43,466 bases of DNA, taken from the NCBI RefSeq assembly GCF_029869545.1, contig NZ_JARWQD010000150.1, positions 1 through 43,466 on the forward strand. The letters are read 5' to 3'. Below, piece by piece: positions 15,951 to 24,648 of this stretch; the stretch's first letter is position 1, and every line of letters begins with the position of its first letter. The DNA comes from Nocardia wallacei. Lineage in GTDB: Bacteria > Actinomycetota > Actinomycetes > Mycobacteriales > Mycobacteriaceae. The position numbers and the translations under genes are program-made. The notes below the pieces were generated by a model. The model searched no databases. It worked only from the letters and a program-made list of their open reading frames with translations, and was not told the origin of the DNA.

Positions 15951-16784
15951 CTAGCGCTTGCGGCCGACGCCGCCCACGATGCAGTTGCGCACGGGCGACA
16001 GCGGTTCCAGGTGCGGGCCGTCGGGCCACCAGTCATCGCACAGCACCAGGCCCGGCTCGACCATCTCGAGATCGCCGAACAGGGCCTGGATCTCCTTGCG
16101 GGTGCGGAACCGCCCGCTGCCCATGGGGCTGTGCACGAACTTCTCCTCCATCTTCTGCGCGAGTTCGGTGAACTCGGGTGTCTCGGGATCGCAGAAGTGC
16201 GCGATGGCGACGTAGGACCCGGACGGCAACGCGTCGATATACGCCTGCATCAGCGCGGGGCCGTCCTCACCCAAATAATGATGAATGGTGCCGATGTGGA
16301 AAAGCGCCAATGGCCGACCGAAATCCAGTTCGCTGCGCACCACCTTGTTCCCGAGCACCTGCAGCGGCTGGAAGATGTCGGCGGTGACGATGCTGGTATC
16401 GGGATTCTCCTCCAGCAACGCGCGCGCATGCGCCAGCACCATCGGATCGTTGTCGACATACACCACGCGCGATTCGGGCCGGATGCGCTGCACCACCTGA
16501 TGGGTGTTCTCCGCGGTCGGCAGGCCCGAGCCCAGATCCAGGTACTGATCGACCCCCGTCTCCTTGGCCAGGAAACGGCATACGCGAATGAGGAAATCCC
16601 GGTTGGCCCAAGCCAGATCGTTCACCTGCGGCGCCACGGTGCGCACCTGCGCGAGAACTTCGCGGTCGACCTCGAAGTTGTCCTTACCGTTGAGCGCCGC
16701 GTCATAGACGCGCGCGATACTGGCGCGGGTGGTGTCCACCCCGACCGGCACCGCGCTCGGATAGTCGGCGGAAGACTGGGACAT
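15951..16784 (-). CDS. SAM-dependent methyltransferase, PF04672 (DUF574) type
   Basis: A 277-residue protein starting at ATG 16784, with AGGGAG six nt upstream. The start region VGVDTTRASIARVYDAALNGKDNFEVDRE is characteristic of this large actinobacterial methyltransferase family. The SAM motif is YLDLGSGLPT, followed by VYVDNDPMVLAHARALL and a downstream TADIFQP. Several paralogues per genome are usual in Nocardia and Streptomyces; substrates are largely unknown. It is monocistronic. Confidence 0.9.
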   Translation of the reverse strand: MSQSSADYPSAVPVGVDTTRASIARVYDAALNGKDNFEVDREVLAQVRTVAPQVNDLAWANRDFLIRVCRFLAKETGVDQYLDLGSGLPTAENTHQVVQRIRPESRVVYVDNDPMVLAHARALLEENPDTSIVTADIFQPLQVLGNKVVRSELDFGRPLALFHIGTIHHYLGEDGPALMQAYIDALPSGSYVAIAHFCDPETPEFTELAQKMEEKFVHSPMGSGRFRTRKEIQALFGDLEMVEPGLVLCDDWWPDGPHLEPLSPVRNCIVGGVGRKR

Positions 16785-16921
16785 CGCAAACTCCCTGGCA
16801 TAGTCCGGTTCGGTTACCGACATCGAGTTTCGCGCATTCGCACGTATTTCGGATCGGTACCGCACATTTCGAGTTACGAGCGGCCCGCGACGCAGGCGAT
16901 GATCATGCTACGACAGGTACC

Positions 16922-18550
16922 GTGGCCGCCATGGCGGAGAACTTCGTGCAGCGGGCGGAACGGATCGTGGACGCGATACTGCGGGTCGATCCGGGCGCCG
17001 CGGCGGCGGTCGGCGACCATCGCGCCGACGATCGGCTCCCGGACTGGTCCGAAGCCGCGGTGCGCGAGCAGACGGCGATGCTGCGCGAGGCCTCCCACGC
17101 GCTGGCCGAGGTGGACGAGATCGACCTGCCCGCGGAGGACCGGGTCGACCACGCGCTGCTGCTACAGGAGGTCGACAGCCGCCTGTTCGCCCTCGGTGAG
17201 CTGCGCGAGCACGAGTGGAATCCGTTGCTGCACAACCCCGGACCGCTGCTGTACGGATTGCTGGCGCGGCCGTTCGCGCCCCCGGCCGAGCGGCTGGAGT
17301 CGCTCGGCGCCCGGCTCGCGGCGCTGCCCGATGCGCTCGCCACCGCACGCGGCGTGCTCGGCGACTGCCCGCGCGTCCATGTCGAGACGGCCATCGGCCA
17401 GTTCGACGGCGTGGCCGCGCTGATCCGCGACCAGGTCCCGGCGCTGACCACCCAGGTACCCGGCACCGAGGTCGACCGGCTCGCCGACGCGGCGGTGGCG
17501 GCGCTGACCGAATTCACCGGCTGGCTCCGCGCGCGGCTCGACGAGTCCGCCCGCGATCCACGGCTGGGCCGCCGGGTGTGGGAGGCGAAGCTGTGGCACA
17601 CCCTCGACACCGATCTGGGCGCGGCCGACGTCCTGGACCGCGCACACCGCCATCTGGACCGGCTGCACGATGAGATCCGCTCCGCCGCAGGCGAATTGCT
17701 CGGCGTGACCGATCCGGGCGACGAGACCGTCCGCACCGCGCTCGACAAGCTGTCGGCCGAGCACCCGGACAACGACACCATTGTCGGCGTCGCCGAGACC
17801 GCGCTGACCGAGGCCCGATCCTTCGTCGCCGCCCACGACCTGGCGACGCTGGTCGACGACATCCTGGTCGTCCAGGAGATGCCGGAGTTCGCCCGGGGCG
17901 TGGCGGGAGCCTACTGCGATCCCGTCGGACCGCTCGAAACCGCCGATCTGCCAACGTTCTTCGCGATCGCGCCGACCCCGGCGGACTGGCCGCCCGAGCG
18001 GGTGGCGTCGTACTACCGCGAATACAACGACCACATGCTGCGCAACCTCACCGTGCACGAGGCGATGCCGGGCCACTACCTGCAGCTCGCCCACGCGCGC
18101 CGGTTCCGCGGCTCGACGGCCACCCGCGCGCTGTGCGCCAGCGGGACGTTCGTCGAGGGGTGGGCGGTCTACGCCGAGGAGCTGATGTCCGAGCACGGCT
18201 TCGGCGGCCTGCCGGTGCGCCTGCAGCGGCTGAAGATGCAGCTGCGCGCGACCATCAACGCGATCCTGGACCAGGGCGTGCACTGCGACGAGATGACCGA
18301 GGGCGAGGCGATGGACCTGATGCTGCGCCGCGGTTTCCAGGAGGAGGGCGAGGCGGCCGGAAAATGGCGGCGCGCGCTGCTGAGTTCCACGCAGCTGTCG
18401 ACCTACTTCGTCGGCTACGCCGAGATGTCCGCCATCGCCGCCGCCCGCCCCGCGGCGGTCTCGATGCGCGGCTGGCACGACGCCATGCTGGCCCACGGCT
18501 CACCGGCGCCTCGGCACCTGCGGACGCTGCTCGGCATGGACGACTTGTGA
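16922..18550 (+). CDS. DUF885-family protein (predicted metallopeptidase-like)
   Basis: A 542-residue, largely helical protein of the DUF885 family. Its hallmark HEAMPGHYLQ (around residue 376) has the HExxxGH arrangement of a zinc site. FVEGWAVYAEEL about 30 residues later supplies the downstream glutamate. Other family pieces are PADWPPERVASYYREYN and the C-terminal YFVGYAEM. No signal peptide is present, so action in the cytoplasm is likely. Relatives are annotated as carboxypeptidase-like, but activity is rarely proven. The GTG at 16922 is 4 nt from AGG; ATG 16931 is the alternative. Confidence 0.85.
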   Translation: MAAMAENFVQRAERIVDAILRVDPGAAAAVGDHRADDRLPDWSEAAVREQTAMLREASHALAEVDEIDLPAEDRVDHALLLQEVDSRLFALGELREHEWNPLLHNPGPLLYGLLARPFAPPAERLESLGARLAALPDALATARGVLGDCPRVHVETAIGQFDGVAALIRDQVPALTTQVPGTEVDRLADAAVAALTEFTGWLRARLDESARDPRLGRRVWEAKLWHTLDTDLGAADVLDRAHRHLDRLHDEIRSAAGELLGVTDPGDETVRTALDKLSAEHPDNDTIVGVAETALTEARSFVAAHDLATLVDDILVVQEMPEFARGVAGAYCDPVGPLETADLPTFFAIAPTPADWPPERVASYYREYNDHMLRNLTVHEAMPGHYLQLAHARRFRGSTATRALCASGTFVEGWAVYAEELMSEHGFGGLPVRLQRLKMQLRATINAILDQGVHCDEMTEGEAMDLMLRRGFQEEGEAAGKWRRALLSSTQLSTYFVGYAEMSAIAAARPAAVSMRGWHDAMLAHGSPAPRHLRTLLGMDDL

Positions 18551-18666
18551 TTCGAGTCACAGACACGCCGGGCCGCCTCCCGCCGTCCATCGATAACTAA
18601 TGGTTTGCTCTGTTCCACATCGGCGTCCGGGAATCCACCGGCCGACGCGAAGGGAGCGAGCCCGCC

Positions 18667-19257
18667 ATGCCGCAATCGCGTACCGCGCGCTGGATCGCCA
18701 CGGTCGGCGTCACCGTCCTGCTGGCGGGGGCGCTGACGATGGGCGCCGCGATCGCCTCCGCGGAGGAGGCCGCGCTCGGGCCGTGCGAGGCCGGTGACCG
18801 CGCTCCCGCCGCAGCGGCCCCCGCCATCGAGAACAACGGCCGATCGGCGCGGGCCGGGACGCCTCGCGCCACCGGAACCGACTTCGCCTGCGCCGCACGG
18901 AGCGTGGCGGCCTCGTCGATGCTCCCCGAACTGGTGGGGCTGGGCCTCGGCGCGGTACCCGCCGCGTTCCGGCTGGCCCCGAAGACGATCGCGCTGTTCA
19001 TCGTCCCGCCCCATCAGTTCCCGGCCTTCGACAACATCATCACCCGGGAGAGCGGCTGGAACACCTTCGCCATCAACAAGGAGTCCGGCGCCTACGGCCT
19101 GGGCCAGGCGCTGCCGGCGTACAAGATGGGCACCCACGGCATCGACTGGTGCTGCAATCCGATCACCCAGATCCGCTGGACCTACGACTACATGAACCAG
19201 CGCTACGGCGGGCCGGACGGCGCCTGGGCCTTCTGGCAGTCCCACGGCTGGTACTGA
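18667..19257 (+). CDS. Secreted transglycosylase-like (SLT/APF C-terminal type) protein
   Basis: A 196-residue exported protein: signal peptide at residues 1-32 (cleaved near IASAEE), a low-complexity stretch to about residue 85, then a small lysozyme-fold domain. The catalytic-region signature is ITRESGWN (E128 as probable acid), AINKESGAYGLGQALP and the C-terminal WAFWQSHGWY. These are hallmarks of the aggregation-promoting-factor/SLT-like domain common in mycolate-containing genera. It should cleave peptidoglycan glycan strands outside the membrane. Preceded by GAAGGGAGC at 18649-18657. Confidence 0.85.
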   Translation: MPQSRTARWIATVGVTVLLAGALTMGAAIASAEEAALGPCEAGDRAPAAAAPAIENNGRSARAGTPRATGTDFACAARSVAASSMLPELVGLGLGAVPAAFRLAPKTIALFIVPPHQFPAFDNIITRESGWNTFAINKESGAYGLGQALPAYKMGTHGIDWCCNPITQIRWTYDYMNQRYGGPDGAWAFWQSHGWY

Positions 19258-19386
19258 ATTCGGGCAAATCGCCCGCGCGTTACTCCCACGGCTGACACCG
19301 GCAACTACGCAGGAACCGGGTAGGCTTGCCGCGGACGTCCGCAGCCTGCACTGATTGCCGTTTCTTCCACATGGCTGCAACAATCG

Positions 19387-19411
19387 AGTCAGGGTTGCGG
19401 GCACTCTGACT
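19387..19411 (+). promoter_or_regulatory. Possible structured leader before the DUF475 gene
   Basis: AGTCAG (19387-19392) and CTGACT (19406-19411) can pair within the 213-nt interval ahead of the DUF475 gene. Genes for TerC-like proteins often carry yybP-ykoY manganese riboswitches, but I could not match that consensus here. Reported only as a possible hairpin. Confidence 0.2.
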
Positions 19412-19470
19412 GCCGCTACTCGTGGAGTTCAACCCCCCGCGGGTGTCGGGCTAATGCGAAAGGCATCGGC

Positions 19471-20595
19471 ATGTTCGTGCGTGTGTTCGCCCTGTCGTTC
19501 ATCGTCACGGTGGTCTCGCTGGTGGTCGCGCTGATCTACGGCGGGCCGGAGGCACTGATCCTGGCGGCGATCCTCGGCGTGCTCGAGGTTTCCCTGTCGT
19601 TCGACAATGCGGTGGTCAATGCCAGCGTGCTCCAGCGGCTGAGCCAGTTCTGGCAGCGCATCTTCCTCACCATCGGCGTGCTGATCGCCGTGTTCGGGAT
19701 GCGGCTGGTGTTCCCGCTCGTCATCGTCGCGATCGGGGCGCATCTGGATCCGGTGAAGGCGTTCGAGCTGGCGCTGAACCCGCCCGCCGACGGCGCGGCC
19801 TACTTCCCCGACGGCCGCCCCAGCTACGAGACGCTGCTCAACGAGGCCAACCCGAAGATCGCGGCGTTCGGCGGCATGTTCCTGCTGATGCTGTTCCTGA
19901 ACTTCGTCTGCACCGCCCGCGAGATCACCTGGCTGTCCTGGCTGGAGCGGCCGCTCGGGCGGATCGGGCGGTTCACCGCCTTCCCCACCGTCGTCTCCAT
20001 GGTGGTGCTGGTCCTGATCGCGGGCATCGTCGCCCCCGACAACAAGGCCGACGTGGTGATGGTCGCGGGCGTACTCGGCATGGTCACCTACATCCTCGTC
20101 AACGGGCTCAGCGAGGCCCTCGACGGCGAGCACGCCGCCGACCTCGAGCGTCCCGGGCCGGGGCGGGTCGTGGTCGCCACCGGGCGCGCGGCGTTCTTCG
20201 GCTTCCTCTATCTCGAGGTCCTCGACGCCTCCTTCTCCTTCGACGGCGTCATCGGCGCCTTCGCCATCACCGCCGACCCGATCATCATCGCGCTCGGGCT
20301 CGGCCTCATCGGGTCCATGTTCGTCCGCTCGATCACCGTGTACCTGGTCCGGCAGGGCACCCTGTCGGAATACGTCTATCTCGAGCACGGCGCGCACTGG
20401 GCCATCGGCGCGCTCGCGGTCGTGCTGCTGTACTCGACGGGGCACCACCTCAACGAGATGGTCACCGGCACCATCGGCGTCACCATCATCGTGGCCGCGT
20501 TCATCAGCAGCGTCGTGTACAACCGGCGCCACCGCACCCCGGACGACGATGCGCCCGAGCACGACCTGGCGGCCGCTAGCGCGTCCGCTCGATGA
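19471..20595 (+). CDS. DUF475/TerC-superfamily integral membrane protein
   Basis: A 374-residue polytopic protein, with GAAAGG 7 nt before the ATG. The TerC-superfamily signatures occur twice: LEVSLSFDNAVVNA in the first half and LEVLDASFSFDGVIGAF in the second, each with acidic residues inside a membrane helix. Related proteins (Alx, MneA, TerC) export or handle manganese or act in metal and tellurite stress, so metal-ion transport is a reasonable inference. Its 3' end overlaps the convergent DinB-like gene by 20 nt. Confidence 0.88.
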   Translation: MFVRVFALSFIVTVVSLVVALIYGGPEALILAAILGVLEVSLSFDNAVVNASVLQRLSQFWQRIFLTIGVLIAVFGMRLVFPLVIVAIGAHLDPVKAFELALNPPADGAAYFPDGRPSYETLLNEANPKIAAFGGMFLLMLFLNFVCTAREITWLSWLERPLGRIGRFTAFPTVVSMVVLVLIAGIVAPDNKADVVMVAGVLGMVTYILVNGLSEALDGEHAADLERPGPGRVVVATGRAAFFGFLYLEVLDASFSFDGVIGAFAITADPIIIALGLGLIGSMFVRSITVYLVRQGTLSEYVYLEHGAHWAIGALAVVLLYSTGHHLNEMVTGTIGVTIIVAAFISSVVYNRRHRTPDDDAPEHDLAAASASAR

Positions 20596-21088
20596 CCCCA
20601 CGCAGATAGGCGGCCTGCCCGGCGTGCTGTAGGTCGTCGGAGATCACACTGACCAGCCGCACGCCGAGGGTGACCGGCGGATTCCACGCGGTGTCGACCA
20701 CGCGATCCAGGTCGGCATCGGTGAGTTCGCGCACGTAGCGCAGCGTCTGCTCGTGGACGGCGTCGTAGTAACCGGTCAGCAACTCGGCCGGGGCCTGGAT
20801 GCGCGCGACGTCGGACGGGCTGTCGCCATAGCCGGTGGCGCGCTTGCCGACCGGTAGCGCGAACCGCTCGTACCAGCCCTGCGCGGTCCATACCTGCTCG
20901 GTACCGGCCACGTCGGCGACGTGGTCGTCCTGCACGCGGGTCAGGTGCCAGACCAGCCAGGCGATGGAGTTCGCCGCGGGATCGAGACGATGGGCCAGCG
21001 CCTGCTCGTCCAGGCCGTCGACCGCCTCGTGCACCACCTCCCGGATCCGCTCGTATGCGTCTATCAGCACATCGGCACTCGTTGCCAT
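20576..21088 (-). CDS. DinB-superfamily (DUF664-like) protein
   Basis: A 170-residue four-helix-bundle protein. SIAWLVWHLTRVQDDH supplies the first metal histidine, and ISDDLQHAGQAAYLRGV at the C-terminus the further His, matching the DinB three-histidine pattern. Actinobacterial members are often mycothiol-dependent S-transferases, which would suit this organism, but the substrate cannot be read from sequence. GGGAAGGAGAAG lies just upstream of the ATG. Confidence 0.85.
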   Translation of the reverse strand: MATSADVLIDAYERIREVVHEAVDGLDEQALAHRLDPAANSIAWLVWHLTRVQDDHVADVAGTEQVWTAQGWYERFALPVGKRATGYGDSPSDVARIQAPAELLTGYYDAVHEQTLRYVRELTDADLDRVVDTAWNPPVTLGVRLVSVISDDLQHAGQAAYLRGVIERTR

Positions 21089-21252
21089 CTACTTCTCCTT
21101 CCCCTCGCACCTTTCGCCCGACCGTACTCGGGGGCACCGACAACCTGCCCGGATGCCGCGATGTCACAGCCGCGGGCGCTGTATCCGGTGCCCGTGGTGG
21201 CCGCACTGGTCTTGCAGCTGGCCGCGTAACCGGGCGTGGGTATTGTCGGATC

Positions 21253-21888
21253 ATGAGGTCCAGGCCGCTGACATTGATCCAGGACGAGCTCGTCGAGTAC
21301 GACAAGGCGATGGAGCGCATGGCCGAGCTGGTCGAGCAGCGGCACCGCGAGGAACGCCCGGACACGCTGTGGCTGCTCAGCCATCCGCAGGTGTACACCA
21401 TCGGCCGCCGCACGCCGCGCGAGCATCTGCCCGATCCCGCGCACCACATTCCGGTCGTCGAGACCACGCGGGGCGGCCAGCTCACATATCACGGCCCCGG
21501 TCAGCTCGTCGGCTATCTGATCGTGCGCCTGCAGCCGGGCGAGGGCGTCGTCGACTACATCCGTGAGGTCGAGCATCGTCTGGTCGCGGCCCTCGCCACG
21601 CTCGGGATCGCCGCCGAACGCCGCGACACCCCGCCCGGCTCCGAATTGCTCACCGGCGTATGGACTTCCGCCACCGCCCGCAAGATCGTCTCCATCGGCA
21701 TGCGCCAGAGCCGCGGCATCACCAGCCACGGCTTCGCCCTCAACGTGGACGGCGACCTCGAGCCCTGGCACTGGGCCGTGGCCTGCGGCCTGCCCGAGGT
21801 GGACATGACCTCGGTCCAGCGCGAAACCGGCTCGGCCGCAATGGAATCCGTGCGGCCGGTAGTGGCGTCGGCCTTCGAAGCCACCTGA
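21253..21888 (+). CDS. lipB: Octanoyl-[ACP]:protein N-octanoyltransferase LipB
   Basis: A 211-residue enzyme that moves octanoyl groups from ACP to lipoyl domains, the first step of lipoate synthesis. Family motifs are TRGGQLTYHGPGQLVGY (residues 72-88), the catalytic lysine in ARKIVSIGMR (K144) and HGFALNV. The catalytic cysteine lies in ACGL (C178), a position usually written PCG. The ATG at 21253 gives the normal length; the frame is open 66 codons upstream without family similarity. No lipA follows, although the two are usually adjacent in actinobacteria, so it could be a second copy or a relocated one. Confidence 0.88.
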   Translation: MRSRPLTLIQDELVEYDKAMERMAELVEQRHREERPDTLWLLSHPQVYTIGRRTPREHLPDPAHHIPVVETTRGGQLTYHGPGQLVGYLIVRLQPGEGVVDYIREVEHRLVAALATLGIAAERRDTPPGSELLTGVWTSATARKIVSIGMRQSRGITSHGFALNVDGDLEPWHWAVACGLPEVDMTSVQRETGSAAMESVRPVVASAFEAT

Positions 21889-21908
21889 GGCCGGGCGCGT
21901 GTGGAGGC

Positions 21909-24434
21909 TCAGAGGTGGTCCGTCGGCTCCTCGTAGCCCAGGCGCACGTCGTGGGTCAGTTCGCCGCCGTCCACGACCACGCGGCTGGTCGACGGCGGGT
22001 AGCCGCGGGCCACGACCGTGTATTCGCCCTCGGGCAGGTCGGTGACCACGTACTGGCCGTGGGCGTCGGTGCGGGCGGAGGCGACCGGGTTTCCGCGCTC
22101 GTCGAGGACCAGGACCTGCGCGTCGGGGACCGCGTGACCGTCGGCCCACGCCAGACCGGCCAGCACGCCCGTCGATCCGAGTTCGATGTCGTGGCGCAGC
22201 AGGCCGCTGTCGGGAACGGTCAAAGTCGTTGCGGCGGGGCGCATGTGGTCGGACACCGCGACGAGCGTGTAGGTGCCCGGCACCACCCCGTGGCAGGCGT
22301 AGCGGCCCTCGGCGTCGGTGACCGCCGATCCGACGACCTCGCCGTGCGCATCGGTCAGCGTCACCGTGACACCGGCCAGCGGCTCGCCGCGTCCGCCCAC
22401 CCGCACCACGCCGGACACCTCGCCGGTCCCGAGCAGCGTGATGTCCAGCGCCTGCGGCCATTCCCCGACGGTAACGTTCACCGCCGCGGGCTGATACCCG
22501 GTGGCCGACACGATCAGCACATAGGACCCCGGGTCGGGCGCCTCGATGCGGTAGCCGCCGTCGGGACCGCCGGTGGCCCGCGAAACCTGGTGCCCGCGTT
22601 GGTCGATCAGCGTCAGGGCGGCGTCGGCAACGGGATGCCCGTCCTCGCGCTGTATACGCCCGTCCAGCGAATGCGATTCGCCCGCACCGTATTCCGCCGA
22701 CAGCAGCACCGCCGTCCCGGCCGCGGCCGAATGTGCCGCGCCGCCCACGGTTTCGAGCACCCTGGCGGGCTGCTCGGCCCGGGCGTGGCTCCCCACACCG
22801 GCGAGCACAGGCTCCGGCTCGGGCAGCGCCTGCGCGGAACCCTCCCACAGCAGCGCCTCGTCCCAGGAGTCGTCCCCGCTCGGCTCGGCCACCACCTCCG
22901 AGGAGTCCTGCAGCGGAATCTCTTTCATGAACATCAGCACCGCGCAGGCCAGCAGCGACACCGCCGCGCCGACGTAGAACACCCCGCTCAGCGAATCGGT
23001 GAAGCCGATCAGGATCGGATCCTTCACCTCCGGCGGCAGCGCGGCGATACCCGCTGTGTTGCTCTGCAATTCGGTCATCGCACCGGCGTCGAACCCGGGC
23101 GGTAGGTGCCCGCCGAACGCATCCAGAATCCTGTTCGGCAGCAGGTTGAACAGGATCGTCAGGAATACCGTGACCCCCAGCGTGCCACCCATCTGCCGGA
23201 AGAACGTCGCCGAAGCCGTGGACACCCCCATATCCGACCGCGGCCCGGCCGCCTGCGCGGCGATGATCAGCGTCTGCATACATCCGCCGAGGCCGATGCC
23301 GATCACCCCGCTGTAGGCCAGCGGCTGCCACAGCGGGCTGTCGAACCGCACCTGCGCGAACAGCGCCGAGCCCGCGGCGATGACGAACGTCCCCACGACC
23401 GGCAGGATCTTGTAGCGGCCGGTGGCCTTGGTGACCGCGCCCGCGATCGAGGAGCCGATCATGATGCCCAGCACCAGCGGCAGCATCAGCAGCCCGGACT
23501 TGGTCGGCGAATATTCGCGCACCACTTGCAGATACAGCGGCACCATCGAGATCGCCCCGAACATCGCGATGCCCACGATGAACCCGCCGATGATCGTGAT
23601 CGAGAACGTCGAACTCCGGAACAGCCGCAGCGGGATCAGCGCGGCGTCCTTCATCAGGAACTCGATGACGACGAACAGCACCAGCCCGATCGCGCCGAGG
23701 CCGTAGCACAGCAGCGCGCGATCGGATTGCCAGCCCCAGCCGCGGCCCTGTTCGGCGACGATCAGCAGCGGCACCACGCAGACCGCCAGCGCGATCGTGC
23801 CCAGCCAGTCGATGCGGTGGCGCTGCCGCTCGTGCGGCACGTTGAGCACCTTCGCGACCACCAGCAGCGCGACCACGCCGATCGGCACGTTCACCAGGAA
23901 CACCCAGCGCCAGCCCTCCAGGCCCCACAGGTGGTCGTAATCGGAGAAGAATCCGCCGAGCACCGGCCCGAGCACCGTCGAGGTGCCGAACACCATCATG
24001 AAATAGCCCTGGTAGCGCACCTGCTGCCGCGGCGGCACGATATCGCCGATGATGGTGAACGCCAACGACATCAGGCCACCGGCGCCCAGCCCCTGGAAGG
24101 CGCGAAACCCGGCCAGCTGATACATCGACGTGGCGAATGTGCACGCGGCCGACCCGATCACGAACAGCCCGATCGCGAGGAGGTAGAACGGCTTGCGGCC
24201 GTAGATATCGGCCAGCTTGCCGTACAGCGGGGTGCTGATCGTGGCGGTGATGAGGTAAGCCGTCGTGGCCCATGCCTGCTGATCGAAGCCGTGCAGGCTG
24301 TTGGCGATCCGCACGATCGCCACGGTCACGATGTTCTGGTCCAGCGCGGCGAGGAAGATGCCCAGCAGCATGCCGGACAGGATCGTGAGAATCTGCCGGT
24401 GCGACAGTGACGCGCCCGTGGTCGAAGTCGTCAT
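21909..24434 (-). CDS. DHA2 (EmrB/QacA) drug efflux MFS transporter with three C-terminal CarboxypepD_reg-like domains
   Basis: An 841-residue fusion. Residues 1-505 form a 14-helix DHA2 exporter: motif A-like GKLADIYGRKPF, motif C-like GTSTVLGPVLGGFF, and the opening ILSGMLLGIFLAALDQNIVTVA. An acidic/alanine-rich linker (about 510-588) is followed by three beta-sandwich repeats at about 589-668, 671-753 and 755-833. Each has the VADAALTLIDxRG / TDAxGxY / PGxYTLxVxxxGY pattern of carboxypeptidase regulatory-like domains. Fourteen helices place the C-terminus in the cytoplasm, an odd location for a domain usually found outside. The ATG at 24434 is 7 nt after AGGG. Palindromes lie upstream. Confidence 0.9.
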   Translation of the reverse strand: MTTSTTGASLSHRQILTILSGMLLGIFLAALDQNIVTVAIVRIANSLHGFDQQAWATTAYLITATISTPLYGKLADIYGRKPFYLLAIGLFVIGSAACTFATSMYQLAGFRAFQGLGAGGLMSLAFTIIGDIVPPRQQVRYQGYFMMVFGTSTVLGPVLGGFFSDYDHLWGLEGWRWVFLVNVPIGVVALLVVAKVLNVPHERQRHRIDWLGTIALAVCVVPLLIVAEQGRGWGWQSDRALLCYGLGAIGLVLFVVIEFLMKDAALIPLRLFRSSTFSITIIGGFIVGIAMFGAISMVPLYLQVVREYSPTKSGLLMLPLVLGIMIGSSIAGAVTKATGRYKILPVVGTFVIAAGSALFAQVRFDSPLWQPLAYSGVIGIGLGGCMQTLIIAAQAAGPRSDMGVSTASATFFRQMGGTLGVTVFLTILFNLLPNRILDAFGGHLPPGFDAGAMTELQSNTAGIAALPPEVKDPILIGFTDSLSGVFYVGAAVSLLACAVLMFMKEIPLQDSSEVVAEPSGDDSWDEALLWEGSAQALPEPEPVLAGVGSHARAEQPARVLETVGGAAHSAAAGTAVLLSAEYGAGESHSLDGRIQREDGHPVADAALTLIDQRGHQVSRATGGPDGGYRIEAPDPGSYVLIVSATGYQPAAVNVTVGEWPQALDITLLGTGEVSGVVRVGGRGEPLAGVTVTLTDAHGEVVGSAVTDAEGRYACHGVVPGTYTLVAVSDHMRPAATTLTVPDSGLLRHDIELGSTGVLAGLAWADGHAVPDAQVLVLDERGNPVASARTDAHGQYVVTDLPEGEYTVVARGYPPSTSRVVVDGGELTHDVRLGYEEPTDHL

Positions 24435-24573
24435 GTTCAAGCCCTAATTCGGTTCGCCGTGAGCAATGAGTGTTCGAAACTGCTGTCGAGCCGGTGGAGC
24501 AGAACTATCGAGATGGGGCCGGAGGCAGATCCGGCGCACGGCAACGGGATCCCCTTCTCCCACACCAGCAGAC

Positions 24574-24618
24574 GTGCTTAGCACGCACAACTAGTTGCCG
24601 GGGCCAACTATACAACTG
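24574..24618. promoter_or_regulatory. Palindrome cluster upstream of the efflux gene
   Basis: GTGC-TTA-GCAC (24574-24584) is followed by the perfect palindrome CAACTAGTTG (24588-24597). TAGTTG (24592-24597) also pairs with CAACTA (24605-24610), and another CAACT half-site begins at 24613. Such spacing fits a TetR-like repressor operator for the pump, although no regulator gene is adjacent. Function is inferred. Confidence 0.45.
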
Positions 24619-24648
24619 CTTCCATCGAGTATTGCAAGCCGTTTACCT

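Noticed and set aside
19258..19470. Possible yybP-ykoY manganese riboswitch before the DUF475 gene
   Set aside because: The gene family suggests it, but the conserved internal-loop sequences could not be found; only a weak 6-bp inverted repeat is present.
21064..24273. A 1069-codon open frame out of phase with the efflux gene
   Set aside because: It is the same-strand shadow of the efflux pump in another frame, rich in Arg/Gly/Ala with no motifs, whereas the 21909-24434 frame carries clear MFS signatures.
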